A stretch of 64,000 bases of DNA from Circinella umbellata (GCA_025093555.1 JAIWNF010000015.1:124001-188000); one strand, 5' to 3'. Positions 11,279 through 23,253 are shown, counted from the stretch's first letter. Program-made: numbers and translations. Notes: generated by a model from the sequence alone, not told the origin.

Positions 11279-13758
11279 ATGTTTGGTCAAAAATATTTAA
11301 CCGCGCCATCATCATCAAAATCAACAATTATTAATACTCAAGCATATAACAACAACTATCCCAAGAAAGACACATTCTCTTGCTATGAAAATCTCTATAA
11401 TAGTATAAACAATGACCCAATGGATGTTGAAATCCGACAACAACAACAACAACAACAACAACAGCAATCTTGTTTTCAATTAAACGATATAGAGACAACA
11501 CTCTATACTAATAATATGCTAGCTACCAATGATACTTTATACCACCAGTTATATAATGGTGACTTGAAACAAACATCTGGCTTATGGTTACAACAACCCG
11601 CCGTATCAAATAAAAACAACAATAACGAATCTTATCAAGAGTATTGCACCAACCATCGTGTAACATTCCAAAAAAGGAACTCGGGTAGTCATACATTACC
11701 AATGCTTGCTAGTAGTTACACTACAACCGTTGATTCATCTATAATCGATAAATCCCACTGCTTACTAATAAAAAGCCAAAACAAGGATGACACCAATAAT
11801 AATAATAATAATACTCCCGTTCAAAACTCCCTCTTTCATAAATTGAATATTGATATCCTCGAACACATTTTCCAATTCCTTGACCGAACATCTTTACTCC
11901 GTTGTGCAAGTACTTGTAAAATAGGGTGTCAATTTTTTGTTGAATGGCCTTATTTTTGGAAAGTAATCAAAAATGATCCTATTGGCATAACAGAGAAGAA
12001 CAAGGAGAATGGCTTTAATGAACAGGGGATTTTTAAAGAACCGTCGACACGCATAGGACTATGGGTGGAAAAAATTCTTTATAGAAAAAAAATTCAACAG
12101 CTTGTCTATTATTATGATGATACTGATATCGACGGACCAATAATATCAAATAAGAGTAATGATGAAGAAGAATATATAAATGAAATTATTCATTTGATGG
12201 CAGACACTCATTATACACAATTAAATTCAATACGTAAGTTGAATTGGTAGACAGTGGTGTTTGTTGTTTGTTGTTTATTTATTATTTATATATGTGTACG
12301 TACAGTGCTTGTTGCTAATTAAATCACACGTATCACATTTATATATTAAAAAGATTTATCAACAATAACGAACATTGATCCGATTATACTTGGTAAAGCA
12401 TTAACATCATCAAGCTCTCATTTGACTACAATTCATCTCTATAATTGTAATAAGATTCCACCTGAAATTGTACTGGGTGAAATTCTTGATAATTGCTCGT
12501 CACTTTTGGAATTATCATACAGACAACAAAATGAAATCCAACACCAGAGCTCCAATGTCGTTGATAAACCATATAACAGCACCCGTTTAGCTCACCATTG
12601 TCTTTTTTCAAAAAGAAATCGATTCGCTCTTCGAAAACTGTGGATAGATCTTAGTAACACGACAAGAATGCATTGTTTTCTACCCAATGTTATACAGAAT
12701 GTACGAATCTCCAATTATTGGTATGGAACCCAGCTGATCATGCTCATCATGACACATTATTTGACAGAATAAATCAATACTGCTCATACATTCAGTGGAT
12801 GATAACAACAACTACTGCTATCAACATTATAAATAACAATAGAACTGAAAATTATAACCAACAGGAACAAAATTTGGCTGCTATTCTCTTTGATGATTTT
12901 ACACAAAGTCATTCTATTCCGCCAAGTTCAGGCAAGCCACACCAAGGATTAATTTGTTTCGATATATTCAACCCCACTCTTCATATTAGCAACGAAACAC
13001 TTGACACAATTTTAAAAAAACATGCTATGACCATAGAAACCATTTATTTGCCTTATAATGGAAAAAGTTGGATTTTTGGAAAAGTAGTCAGTGCGATGCT
13101 CGATAACCCACTGATCCACTTGCGTCATGTTTTCTTTGTTAGCACAGCATCTTTTATAACACCTTCTTCTTCAGATAGTTCAACATACCATTCAACAATA
13201 ACATCATCGTCATCCTACACTACTATGAACGATTCCTTTGACTTTCAGTCCGCCATGATCCAATTCATCTCAAGTTGGAAAAACTTAGAATCTATTTCAT
13301 TCAATGGTTATTATTCTGGAATAGACACAAGCGTTTGTATAACCCGTGATATTTTAAAACACTTGTTATTCCAGTGCAAAAAACTTCAACAAGTCTCTTT
13401 TGCTCACTGTTTTGAAAATATTCACGAATTTATACATGGATTAAAAGCAGTATCCATGATGCCTAGTATTACTACTACTAATACTACAGCTTTTGTTCGG
13501 GACCTTATTTTGGATTGTGGACTATTGGTTTCTTTTCTCAATCGATATAAAATTGAAGACTATTTAATTTCTGGGGCGTTACAAAACTTACAAGTGTTGC
13601 GTGTGGCTCATGTAGTACCTGATGCATCCGTAACCAATCCATGTTTTTGTCAATGGAGTGCTACGTTGTATAAATTAGCGAGCGTTAGAAAAATATTAAA
13701 TAATCGAGGAGGAGATGTTTTATATTCTTCTCCTAAAAGATCTTTTATTATAGTTTAA
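11279..13758 (+). CDS. F-box protein with probable 1-nt frameshift in exon 2
   Basis: Predicted substrate-recognition subunit of an SCF ubiquitin ligase. Exon 1 (11279-12233) encodes a low-complexity N terminus with a polyQ tract (CAA repeats at 11439-11469), then an F-box: LNIDILEHIFQFLDRTSLLR, CASTCK and W..FW at about residues 188-230. The intron is 12234-12353. Exon 2 (12354-13758) carries leucine-rich-repeat-like units (TTIHLYNCNKI, LRKLWIDLSN, CTNLQLLVWNP, LQQVSFAHCF, LQNLQVLRVAHV). The frame shifts near 12700-12705 between ...FLPNVIQ and ECTNLQLL...; one extra base restores it. A 44-nt intron (donor about 12653, acceptor ATACAG) would also fix the frame but is shorter than other introns here. 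Substrate is unknown. Confidence 0.75.
11439..11469 (+). repeat. CAA trinucleotide repeat encoding polyglutamine
   Basis: About ten CAA/CAG codons in a row in the F-box protein N terminus; likely length-variable. Confidence 0.9.
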
Positions 13759-16700
13759 AATATCTTATCTGACAATGTAACAATAAAAAGAGTAAAAAAA
13801 AAAGATGGATGGTATACGTAAGTTTATAGTAAATTATCAATTATGAATGTGATAATTCATCCTGTGTACTACTGTTTAATATAAACTACGTACGTAATGT
13901 ATCTTTGTAATGAACATTTTGTGTAATAATAAAACATAATCATATAGTACTTTTATTGTCTATAATGCTGAAGACTCAACAAAGTTCCTGATATGAATAC
14001 TATTGTCGTTTGTTTATTTCAAACATGACAATTAACATAGTGGTCCGTGCGTACAGCTGTTTTATTAGTATGACTGAAAACTCCGTTCGCGTTTTTTTTT
14101 CAAAAAGTAATTCAACGCACAGTGTTCAATTTTTCTAAGAGTTTTGCTAAGTAGAACTACGCTATAAATTATATCACATAATAGAAGGTATAATCAGTTA
14201 TATATATTCAAACGATATAAACGCCTTAAAACTATTGGTGAGATTGTGCGTTATATATAGTATTGACCAAACATGAAAGCATTGCTCCTAAAAGTTGATT
14301 TATATGAATGATTTTCAACTTTAGCTTTCATAGTATTCTTGTTGTTCTCAATGATAATGTGATCAGTACGTATAAAAGACAGCTGATCAGAAATGTATAC
14401 AGTGTAGTAGACTCGCAGTTCTTGCACTCCCCCAAAATTGAAAGCCTCGAGTTCCACAACTCTTTTGAAGAAAGTGTCAAATTGAAATAACCGGGGTTCT
14501 ACTGTATACTATGTTCAAGTCTTAAGAGGCATACTATTTATGAGAGAAAGCTTTGCTTGAAATTGTAAGCGTTTATGTATGCCAGCATAAATGCACGACA
14601 ATTTTCTTTATTAAATAAGAGCTAAAGACCTTAAAGTCTTTTCATAATACAACTATAAAATTCGATATTCATACGTACATAATAATAAGAGAAGTACAGA
14701 CTAGTTCAAATATAACTAGATAGGTATATAACATGATTTAGTTTAAAGCATAAGGCTTTTTTTTTTCTGTTTTCTTTTTTCTGCATCAACTGTATAAAAT
14801 ATGAAAAATCCTTCCCCTTTTATATTGTATATATTAATGAAGAAATGAAGATTTTATCACTGCTCTGATATCTTTTTAATATTTATTTTATAAACTTTAT
14901 GCATACGTTTTATTGAGATTACTGTTTACGTAGCTTAGATTGATATAAAATAACTTCACTTTATTAATATCTAATATATTTATTAAATTTATATATAACG
15001 AGATTTCTAAAAGCTATAGTGCATACTGCTTATAACGTTTTTCACAAATGATTTTTTTTAAATCTACGTATTACATTAAACTTGTTTCTAATACTCTTCT
15101 TTATGAATTTAATGTGAAGTTTCTATAAAAAAATGTTTAGCAGATTCAATATATATTTCAAAAATACATCTTAAATTTTAATTTTAAGTTATGATACAAT
15201 ATTAATTATTATTTAATAGATTTATTTACCTTCCTTATAAAAAATGTATCTATATTTTTTAATTTTAATATAAGAAATTCAGAGTTATAAATATTATTAT
15301 GTCTGGTAAACTATAATTCAACTGAAAACTGTTTATTTCTTCTATAATTAAAAACTATTGAAACCAATGAAAGAATGGAAAGCAGCTAATATTATGATAT
15401 TCTTAATTTAGAGTGTGGTGTAGGACAAACGATCTGTGAATATTTGACCAGTACAGACATCTGTTTATGGTTAACTACCCATGTTGTCAATTTGGTGTTA
15501 TGGTGTATTCTGTCTTAAAGCATCAATATTCGAAATTTGAAATCCCGTCGGATAATATTAAAGACATGGTTAAAGGTATCAAGTACTATATTGACTATTG
15601 AGCATATAATAATGCCAAAAAAACCTTGGATTACTTTTCTTGTTTGATTAAAAAATTTCAGGGACCTAAAAAGATAATAAATATCCTTATATAATGTATA
15701 ATAGAACCAAAAAAATTAAATAATAAAAAGATATATGTAAAAAAAGAAAGAAAGAAAGCAAGCAAGTTAATCACATATAATAAATTTATTATTATATAAG
15801 CAGTACTTAAGAGGCCAATGGTTATTATAAATACAAATTAATCAAGATATAAAAGATGTAAAACTATTATAAATAGAAAAGTGGAGAATGTTTATTTTTA
15901 AAATGAAATAACAACTCGTTTATATTTTTTTCTATTTTATCTTACTTGATTATTATGGGTGGTTAAACTGTATCTCATAAAAATAGATCAAAGGTCCTAA
16001 AACTACATATTTATAATCGTCATCAGTATATAATCATCTTTTTTCTATCAAGTACCTTTTTATTTAGATTCACTGGTCATAAAGAATAATAGTATCTTAT
16101 TGTATTCTTAATAGAAATAGTATTTAAGTGAATGATTTTAAGTGGATGCAGTATATCAAATTTATTAACTGGCAAATAAGTACTATCGGATAATGTATTA
16201 CCCGTCAGCTGTTTACTGCTACACACTGCTTTTCCCTCTCATCTCCCTCAAAATTACTTAGTAAATTTTCAAACTCCGACAAAACTTTGAAAGCTATGAA
16301 CTTGACGAAAAATATGGTTTTTTCAAAAACAAAATGTGCAATAGACTTAGAATACAAAAATAAACACATTCCATATGCCAAAAAGTTGAATACTTTGTAT
16401 CAAAAATATTTTATAGGCATCAAGTTTTTATATTGGGATTCAAATATACAAATAATTTTGACAGTTTAAGACAGAATGCACTATAGAACAATTTGTGGTG
16501 CATAATGTTGATTCATTAGTTCGAGTAGTGAAGAACAAATACTGCAATGCTTTGAATGATTTCTGGCAATCTAAAAGAGCTACTTTATCATGAAAGCAGG
16601 CTGTGCAATTACAATTATATAAGAATACCCTGTTGTCATTTGTCAATCCAACCTTGATTATGAAAAAGTTTATAAGTGCAGTATGTCAGTATAGTCTGAT

Positions 16701-16780
16701 TTACTTATTGTTGAGTATATTGTGTGGTATGGTGAATATTTGTACCTAAGATTGAAATGAAGTCTCATTATATATTTATG
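13759..16780. other. Mostly non-coding; one MITE and weak relics
   Basis: Very AT-rich. It contains the MITE at 14400-14504. A plus-strand open stretch near 15491-15600 (...YSVLKHQYSKFEIPSD...) ends in a stop and has no partner; it may be a scrap of a decayed gene. Confidence 0.4.
14400..14504. mobile_element. pogo/Tc1-like MITE, 105 bp, TA target duplication
   Basis: The element begins CAGTGTAGTAGACTCGCAG and ends GGGGTTCTACTG, flanked by TA on both sides within GTATAC. The ends are imperfect inverted repeats of a CAGTAGA(A/C)CCC-type sequence. Two relatives with the same end motif and TGCAAAAA subterminal sequence lie at about 32661-32820 and 34889-35001. It has no coding capacity. Confidence 0.6.
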
Positions 16781-16829
16781 TTTCATAGGAAGAATTAGAT
16801 TTACAGGATGGCAAAGACTTGCTGGTTGT

Positions 16830-16995
16830 TACTAAAAATTGATTTAAGCAACGTTTGAATGATCGTGTTAAATTCTTTCACAATAATGACATCACTATCA
16901 TCATCACCCTCATAATCAACATCCATACTACTACCACTAAAGAGATTAAAAATGACTTCAGATGAAATGTTTTCAATATTGATTGAAGAAGTGTA
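16830..16995 (-). pseudogene. Unassigned coding-like scrap
   Basis: A minus-strand open stretch of about 50 codons with an acidic SSMDVDYEGDDDSDV segment followed by helix-like TIIQTLLKSIFSNNQQ, ending in TAA. It has no start codon or partner exon. Family unknown. Confidence 0.25.
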
Positions 16996-17571
16996 AATAA
17001 TCCCTATTTAATTAAAATGTAGAATATGTTACCTGCAATGGGAACTGGCCAAGGTTATAGTAACTATACTATGGCCTGTTGGCACTAGCTGGCTAGATAG
17101 CCATAACAGAATGGGGTAGCCAAATTAATTTTTATTAAATTAATTTATACATGAATGTCTTGGCATGCATACTTTTAAAATTTTTGGAAAAATATATATT
17201 GAATTTTATTTTATTATATAAAGTAACTTCTCAGAATATTTAGAATAAAAATTAAATTTTATTTTTAAATAAAATAACAAGAGTGACATGGTCACATCTA
17301 CACAAAACAAACTTTCATTCAACAATGGCAAAACTGTCATCAATACTATGATAACAAGCTGCAAAGCTTAATAACAAAACATATTAATTTTTGATAATCT
17401 AGTGATTATAAAAATTTTATAGTTCATAAAAATATATATTATTATTGTTTATCTCTCAGTAATTCTCTTAACAGCAGCATAGCTAATAGGTCACTTTTGG
17501 TTAAACAATTAATAGCAGGCTTTCAATAATAATAACACTTACCATATTACTATTTTATCTTTATTAGAGGT

Positions 17572-18640
17572 GGTGAAACAGTAGTTGATTTGGATAAGAT
17601 CACCAAAAAATCCAAAGAACTGCTCTACAAATACATGAAGAAACTATTGAACTGCCATAAACTTGTCCTTCCTTATGCACTTACTATTGGTAAGTATGAC
17701 ATCTTGACTAGTTTGGCTCATCGAAAAGATCTTGATGATATTGAAAATGTTAATGATAACCTGTTTTTAATGCCAAAGAACAATGTTACACCTAATATCA
17801 AATATATCTGTACCACCTTAAACCAAATGTAAGTAACAATTTGCTACATTCACCACTTAATTTTTATATAATTTATGAACTCTAATCTCACCATTTTATT
17901 GCATTGGTTAGGCTGATTACATGGATGAAGATACGAAATTGAAGCGTTGGGACATGATCTATTGCCACCTTGGCACCCAGCATGATCTATTTATCTGTGA
18001 AGACAAGCCAAATGCAGCTGACCATTCAGAAATTTACAAGGATCAAATCAAGTGTGATGAGGAAAGAATCAAGATGTTATATTGTCTTGAGCGTAATTCA
18101 GCCATGAAAGAGCTTGTACCTTATCTTGAATCTATAACTATATAAGCACATGGTTTGAGTATTTTGATTCATGGTACAAAGAAGATTGGAAACAGTTACG
18201 TTCATTATACAAAAGCACAAGGATCAATTCCAGCAACACCCTCGTCCCAATGCACCGCTTATCAGAATTCTTGACAATCATTATTTCCCTGAAGGTAATA
18301 TATTTACTGTGTATGTTTATGGTCATTATAATAATTAAATTGCTTATTGGTTTCTATATATATTAGCGCATTTTGTCATTGAATTTTATAAAGATGCAAA
18401 CTGCTACTGAAGCAATATCTGAATATCATGTGAAGTGCTCGGCCAATGATAGCGAATCCCAAGAGTTGACGCCTAAAAGCAAGGATCGTGGACAAGAGCG
18501 TGAAATGATAAGACAGATGAAGGAGGAAGAATGGCAAGCATGCTTAGATGTGGCAAAGGAAGTGATGAAAAATGTAGTATTAGGTGATGAACTGATGATG
18601 CATTGGTTGCAAGAGATCATGAATTACTTTTAATGCTTGC
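17572..18640 (+). pseudogene. Degenerate hypothetical gene
   Basis: Several consecutive open stretches look like exons of one gene. 17572-17830 encodes GGETVVDLDKITKKSKELL... and ends at a GTAAGT. 17913-18145 encodes ...RWDMIYCHLGTQHDLFICED and KIKMLYCL-type helices. 18150-18290 is broken by stops, and 18394-18633 encodes a charged helix (REMIRQMKEEEWQACLDV). The splice phase between the first two does not match, and stops occur in between, so it is not functional as written. The ICEDKP stretch after a hydrophobic strand recalls the E-x-K half of PD-(D/E)xK folds, but that is a guess. No named family is assigned. Confidence 0.45.
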
Positions 18641-19302
18641 TTTAAGAGCTTCAAACTTAAAGGATTTAAGAATAAAGAACATTTGCGATTGAAGTATCGT
18701 TGACGATTTTTAGTTGATCATACCCTGTACCATAACTCTAGTAGTTATGTTATCTTTATTTTAAACCTTACCACCTTATTTTTATTATAACCATTATGTT
18801 GTTTTTATATTCCTTTTTTAAGTCATGTATATTTCTATTTCCTTTTTTTTTAACAATATAAACAAACAAACAAACCACCATTCTTCAACAATCTACATTG
18901 AATAAACTTGATTTGTAATTTTTTTTATTATACCCAAATTCCAATTGATTGTACAGCATACTTATTTTAATATCATGCTTATAACTGAGTAATTAACTGT
19001 AGTGATACATGTAGTGAAGTTTTTCTACTTGATGGAATTACCTTCCAGGAAGTGGTTCTCTTTCAAATAAATTTTAACATTAGCTACAAATAAAAATATA
19101 TCAACTATCATTTAGTGTACACAAAACAATATAGAAGTGGATGGTTTAAAAGCCCTATTATTTTAACAAATTAGAGAAAAAAAAATTATGGATGTATGGA
19201 TGGATGTGTAAAAGTGTGTGTGTGTGTATCAACATAATATATGTTCCATAGGATAAAAAAAACTGTGAGAAAGTAAAAAGAAGAGAAAAAGAAAACCCTA
19301 AT
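18641..19302. other. Intergenic, no gene seen
   Basis: AT-rich flank between the degenerate plus-strand gene and the tail of the minus-strand Ca2+-ATPase pseudogene. Confidence 0.5.
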
Positions 19303-20060
19303 CTATAATTGATGGTTGCTGGAAGCTTTGTTTTGTTGATGATCAACAGCATAAGTAACTAATAATGCAAATATGTTGGTGTTGGATCCAGGGTTGCTGC
19401 CATCAGCTGGAGGTGTAAGAGATGAATCAGAGCGACCAGCGCCATGACTAGAAGAAGTACCCAACAAGCTGGAACGAACATCAGTAAGTGAATTAGAACG
19501 ACTATGGATATGGCTATGATGAGGGTAACGTGAGTGACGAAGCATCAAATAAACATGAAGGCCATTACCGACATCATTAATAGCGCCTTCCTAATACATA
19601 CAAGAATAAGTAACAAGTTGATGGGTATCTTCACGAAAATAATGTTCAAATTCACAGTCAGGCATGTAACAAATGAATAATGGCATCAATAGGAAGAGAA
19701 AGAGAGCCAATCAATACGGTAACTAGTTATTGCATAGATGTCAAAGGTGTAGTCTAAAATGCAATACCACCATAGGTAACAATCAAAAATTGGGTGACAA
19801 GAACGGCGAATTGAATGGTAACAAAAACCTAGTTGTCAAAGATATCCTCAACACATTGATGCTTCCATCATTGTGACAAAATTTGACTTCATTAAAGACT
19901 TGTAAAAAGGCAAAAATGTTGAAGACAATGGTGTGTAATACTGCATCATCATGTGGGGTGTCACCAAGATGGAAAATGTGTTTGTCGAGATAGATAACAC
20001 TCAAGTTGATGATGATTTGGGAGATGGCTTACCCATTGTAAAGTTGATCAAGGAGACTAG
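19303..20060 (-). pseudogene. PMCA-type Ca2+-ATPase pseudogene, C-terminal half
   Basis: Read on the minus strand from about 20060, the sequence gives AISQIIINLSVIYLDKHIFH, then LHTIVFNIFAFLQVFNE, then NVLRISLTT. These are the last transmembrane helices of plasma-membrane/vacuolar Ca2+ pumps (Pmc1/PMCA family P2B ATPases, where the segment is typically LKTIVFNTFVFLQ.FNE). Further on, another frame gives MPDCEFEHYF and a Ser/His-rich cytosolic tail ending at 19303. At least two frame changes and one TAG (about 19592) break it. The N-terminal neighbour is the fragment at 22330-22850; a transposon separates them. Confidence 0.75.
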
Positions 20061-20731
20061 TTGTTAAATTTAAAACTCTGAAAAAAGTAGCGACCAGAAA
20101 AATTTTTATCAATCTTAAAATAAAATAAAAACTGAATTTTTATTTTATAAAAAAGATAAACTTCAAAAGGTTTGATAAATTCTTAACAATGACTTTATTA
20201 AATACTGAATTCCTGGTTGATGAAAGAACACTTCATTATTCTATTAAAAATCTGATCAAAGAAGTAATGGTAGAATATTTTGATAGCAAAAAATATAGAA
20301 GGAAAACAAAAAATAATGACAAGAATTATAGAAGAAAAAGCTCAAACAACGAAAACAAATAATTTTTGGTATATAAATACCAGTAAGAATATCTGTACAC
20401 ACATATATAATAGAGGTAAAAAAGAAAGTTATATGTGCCATCGAAAATAAGAACAAATATAGGTGATAATCAGCCAGATTATAAATGTTCTCAACATAGT
20501 AAATTGCATATACCAAAAAACGAACAAAAAAAACAAATAAAGAAAAAAACAATATAAAGAAGATAAAGAAGAGAAAAAAAAAGAAAATTTATATATGTAA
20601 TAATGGGAATATAAATTTAGGAAGTATTATAGAAAAAATACTTAATCAATAAGAAAAAAAAAGACATTACGCGTCTTTTTATAAATGCTACTGGTAATTT
20701 TATTTTAATGAAATATAGGTAGAGTATCAAA

Positions 20732-21142
20732 TTAATTTGAACTAATTGCCAATTGGCTTTGATTAGCATATTTTTTTAACAAATCTTTTTGGTTAAATTT
20801 GTTAATAGAAATCCAACTATTATCATTATCAGAATAATCTTTCCATTTAATCAAAAACTGATATTCATCATTATCAACAACTTTATGACCAACAATGCTT
20901 TCAATTTCATATACATTTTTATTATTATTTCTAAATTTATTTATATCAGTAACTTTATTCTTACCTTTATTTCTTTTTCTTTTGTTTCTATTATATTCTT
21001 TTGGAACATCTAAATCAGAATCAGAGATATTAGTATTAACATCCATTTCATTTTCGCTAATTATCGTATCAACATCATCATTTAATTTCATTGATAGTAA
21101 TTTTTGTTGTAATTCCTCAATTCGTTTAGTTTTTAATTTCAT
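20732..21142 (-). pseudogene. Chromodomain part of the transposase (136 aa)
   Basis: ATG at 21142. Residues 1-20 are a basic coiled segment (KLKTKRIEELQQKLLSMKL), followed by an acidic linker and a basic stretch (NRNKRKRNKGKNK). The C-terminal 50 residues are a chromodomain: YEIESIVGHKVV, YQFLIKWKDYSDNDNSW, then a KFNQKDLLKKYANQ helix. The aromatic-cage positions (Y, W, W) are present. Upstream in frame is a TAG, and the transposase ORF ends 36 bp before, so this was probably the C terminus of the same protein. A chromodomain would target integration to methylated-histone chromatin (known from chromoviral integrases; inferred here). Confidence 0.75.
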
Positions 21143-21177
21143 TTGATAAAACAATATCTATCATTTTTTCTTCAATA

Positions 21178-22149
21178 TCATAGGAAATCAAAGTTATTTG
21201 TTTCCCATAAGTTATGATGTGGCTGAACATTAATACCAAAATCATCTACAAATTTATGTATATTTTTTAGCAGACAAGCTACTTTAAATTGTAAAGTGTA
21301 GTGCTTTATATTATGCATTTTTGTGGCCTTATTATTATTATTAAACCTACTAAATTTACTACCTAATACTGAAGATTGATTTTCAATAATAGATCTAAAA
21401 CTTCCAAATACATCATTATAATGTGTTTCATGATAAGTTAAATCAACACCAACATCTTTTCTAATAGGATAAGTAAAGTAATTATCTGAGTATGATTTTC
21501 CTTTTTCTTCTGAAATTTGATAAAACTGATTTAAAAATAATGGATATCCTCCATCCATAGCTAAACAATCAGTAATATATAATTTATTATATAACTTCAT
21601 ATTTAAAAACATATTACCATCAGTACTTTCACTACAAAATTCACTCTTAGATACCCATAAAATCACTTCATTCATATCACAAACAATTTGGGTTCTACAT
21701 CCAGGTTTTTTTAACTTATAAGAATATAATTTTTCTCTTTTAACATTTGTATTAACATAGTTAATTTTGGAATCATGTCCATCTATAATTAATACTACAT
21801 GCTTGAATTGTTTAGGAGTTCGTTTCAATGCACTATAAATTCTTAATTTTGGCGATGAAAATATTTTTGATAAAAATTCGTCAACTTTTTTATTTAAATT
21901 TTTATAATTATCAATCCAAAACTTTTGATATACAGCATAAAACGAATAATATTTCATATATCTACTCATATATTGACCAGTTTCACCACATACTAAATGA
22001 TACAATATTATTAATCCTTTTTCTAATTCACTATATGGTCTTGGATATTCACAAACACCATATAACATAGTAAGAGAAAAGAATACAGAAACATATCCGA
22101 TTTTATTTTTTAATTCTATTTTAATATGTATCATCAATGGAGTGTACAT
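21178..22149 (-). pseudogene. DDE superfamily (DDE_Tnp_4-like) transposase catalytic region
   Basis: 323 codons. An N-terminal helical region (CEYPRPYSELEKGLIILYHL) precedes an RNase-H-like catalytic core: first Asp in VLIIDGHDSKINYV (D123), second Asp in ITDCLAMDGGYPLF (about D199), and Glu in SFRSIIENQSSVLGSKF (E256). Between them lie YSYKLKKPGCRTQIVCD and a GGYPLFLNQF strand-turn, as in PIF/Harbinger-type transposases acting on double-stranded DNA ends. The C terminus (PHHNLWETNNFDFL) stops shortly before the chromodomain ORF. The N-terminal exon-like piece at 22264-22160 (MDDNINHEANKIVINEW...) is cut off by a TAG and a frame change. The catalytic triad is intact, but the reading frame of the full protein is not. 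Confidence 0.75.
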
Positions 22150-22329
22150 TTTTAATCTATGTTCTATGCTTATATGTATTATGCATAGTAGGCCAATTAT
22201 TATTTAAAAATTGCCATTCATTTATAACAATTTTATTAGCTTCATGATTAATATTATCATCCATTTTATTTTTTTCATTGTAAAAAAATTCAATTTTTCT
22301 AATTGTATTTAGATAATAATATCATCAAC

Positions 22330-22850
22330 TCAACTGAGTACTATCTTTAATAACCAAGCACCCAAAAGAGTATATTTTGAAATGGGCTTGCGTTGAAATA
22401 ACTTGTTTGTAGGTGATTCAGTAGCCAAAGCCAAGGCAACCAAAGTGCCCATGATAAGGTTGTTCCACAAGGGCTATACGGCACTCTAGACACTTTCAGA
22501 GTTTGAAGAGTCAACAGCACTAAATGAACGAAAGAGCAACGACAGCAATGTTAACATTTAATTGGATGACCATGTACTTGCGTACACCATCATTGACGAC
22601 ATGACCCTACAACCAAGCCTTTAAGATAGAGTTGAAGTTATTGTCCATGTGAATAGTATCAAATGCTTCCTTGGCAACTTCAGTACAGGCATTATCCATG
22701 CTGAAACCAACATCAGGTTTAATTCCACAACAAATATTATACGATTCATTGTATTGGCGATTAGCAGAATCATTTGATGCATTGGCTAGCAAGGTTATAC
22801 ACACCATTACTGTGAAGGTATTACGATAGAAGTAACTTTATGTTGCAATT
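22330..22850 (-). pseudogene. PMCA-type Ca2+-ATPase pseudogene, hinge and TM5-6 region
   Basis: Minus-strand reading gives PDVGFSMDNACTEVAKEAFD, IHMDNNFNSILKAWL, then GHVVNDGVRKYMVIQLNVN, AVVALSF, and LWNNLIMGTLVALALATESP and NKLFQRKPISKYT. This follows exactly the order of the P-type Ca2+-ATPase hinge (ADVGFSMG...GTEVAKEASDI...MDDNFNSI) and TM5-TM6 (LWVNLIMDTLAALALAT). Stops (after KAWL, and in SV*SAV*P) and the altered G/A-to-N/C residues show decay. The start side (about 22850) runs into the repeat block at 22978-23085. No upstream ATPase sequence is found in the window. Confidence 0.75.
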
Positions 22851-22977
22851 TGCGCTTTTAATACATATAACTTTACATGAAGTTTTATTTTATTGAAAAA
22901 CTATATATAAACAAAAAAAAAAATACAGCAAATTGCTACACAAAAACACCAATTCAAGGATATTAACTCAAGTTGGT

Positions 22978-23085
22978 AACGCAAAGTTACTGGCGCAAAT
23001 TTATTTCCTAGGCAACGCAAAATTCTTTTATGAGTAACGCAAAAATCTAACATGGAAACGCAAAATTATTTCTGCTTGACGCAAG
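22978..23085 (+). repeat. Six (A/G)ACGCAA motifs, mostly 21-22 bp apart
   Basis: Copies of ACGCAA or GCGCAA start near 22978, 22992, 23014, 23036, 23057 and 23078. After the first interval (14 bp), the spacing is 22, 22, 21 and 21 bp, two helical turns, while the spacer sequences are unrelated. A further GACGCAA lies at about 23293. Phased same-strand motifs like these are typical of subterminal transposase-binding sites or of an operator-like array. Confidence 0.7.
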
Positions 23086-23225
23086 TAATTTGGAAAAAAC
23101 CAGTATTACTTTTGATGCGCTTTATTCTTACTCTTAATTTTTTTTTGTTCTTTTTGGGGAAACGCCGCAGAACTCACGTAAGGACGACAAACGACGCGAC
23201 GAACGATAAAAAATAAGTATTTATA

Positions 23226-23253
23226 CCCTTTACTATCTTCGGATAGTAAAGGG
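23226..23253. other. Perfect 12-bp hairpin with TTCG loop
   Basis: CCCTTTACTATC, then TTCG, then GATAGTAAAGGG: a perfect 12-bp stem whose closing pair makes the C(UUCG)G tetraloop, the most stable known in RNA. It lies between a CGAC-rich stretch (23185-23210) and a GC-richer segment (23255-23330) that includes CCACGTGG. Confidence 0.85.

Larger units (their letters stand above)
20062..22330 (-). mobile_element. DDE/chromodomain DNA transposon inserted in the Ca2+-ATPase pseudogene
   Basis: About 2.25 kb separates two collinear pieces of the Ca2+-ATPase relic and contains a DDE transposase plus a chromodomain on the same strand. Boundaries are inferred from where ATPase similarity stops (about 22340) and resumes (about 20060). 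I could not find convincing terminal inverted repeats or a target duplication. The three ORFs (22160-22264, 21178-22149, 20732-21142) probably come from one ancestral protein, now split by stops and frameshifts, so the copy is inactive. Confidence 0.7.

Noticed and set aside
12653..12697. A 44-nt intron in the F-box gene
   Set aside because: It fixes the frame, but all other introns modelled here are about 55 nt or longer and the removed bases read as good repeat sequence; a base loss is preferred.
21828..22070. Plus-strand ORFs inside the transposase (also 20789-21146)
   Set aside because: Antisense shadows of the DDE and chromodomain coding frames.
22978..23085. CRISPR-like interpretation of the ACGCAA array
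   Set aside because: The repeats are only 6-8 bp, too short, and the genome is clearly eukaryotic.
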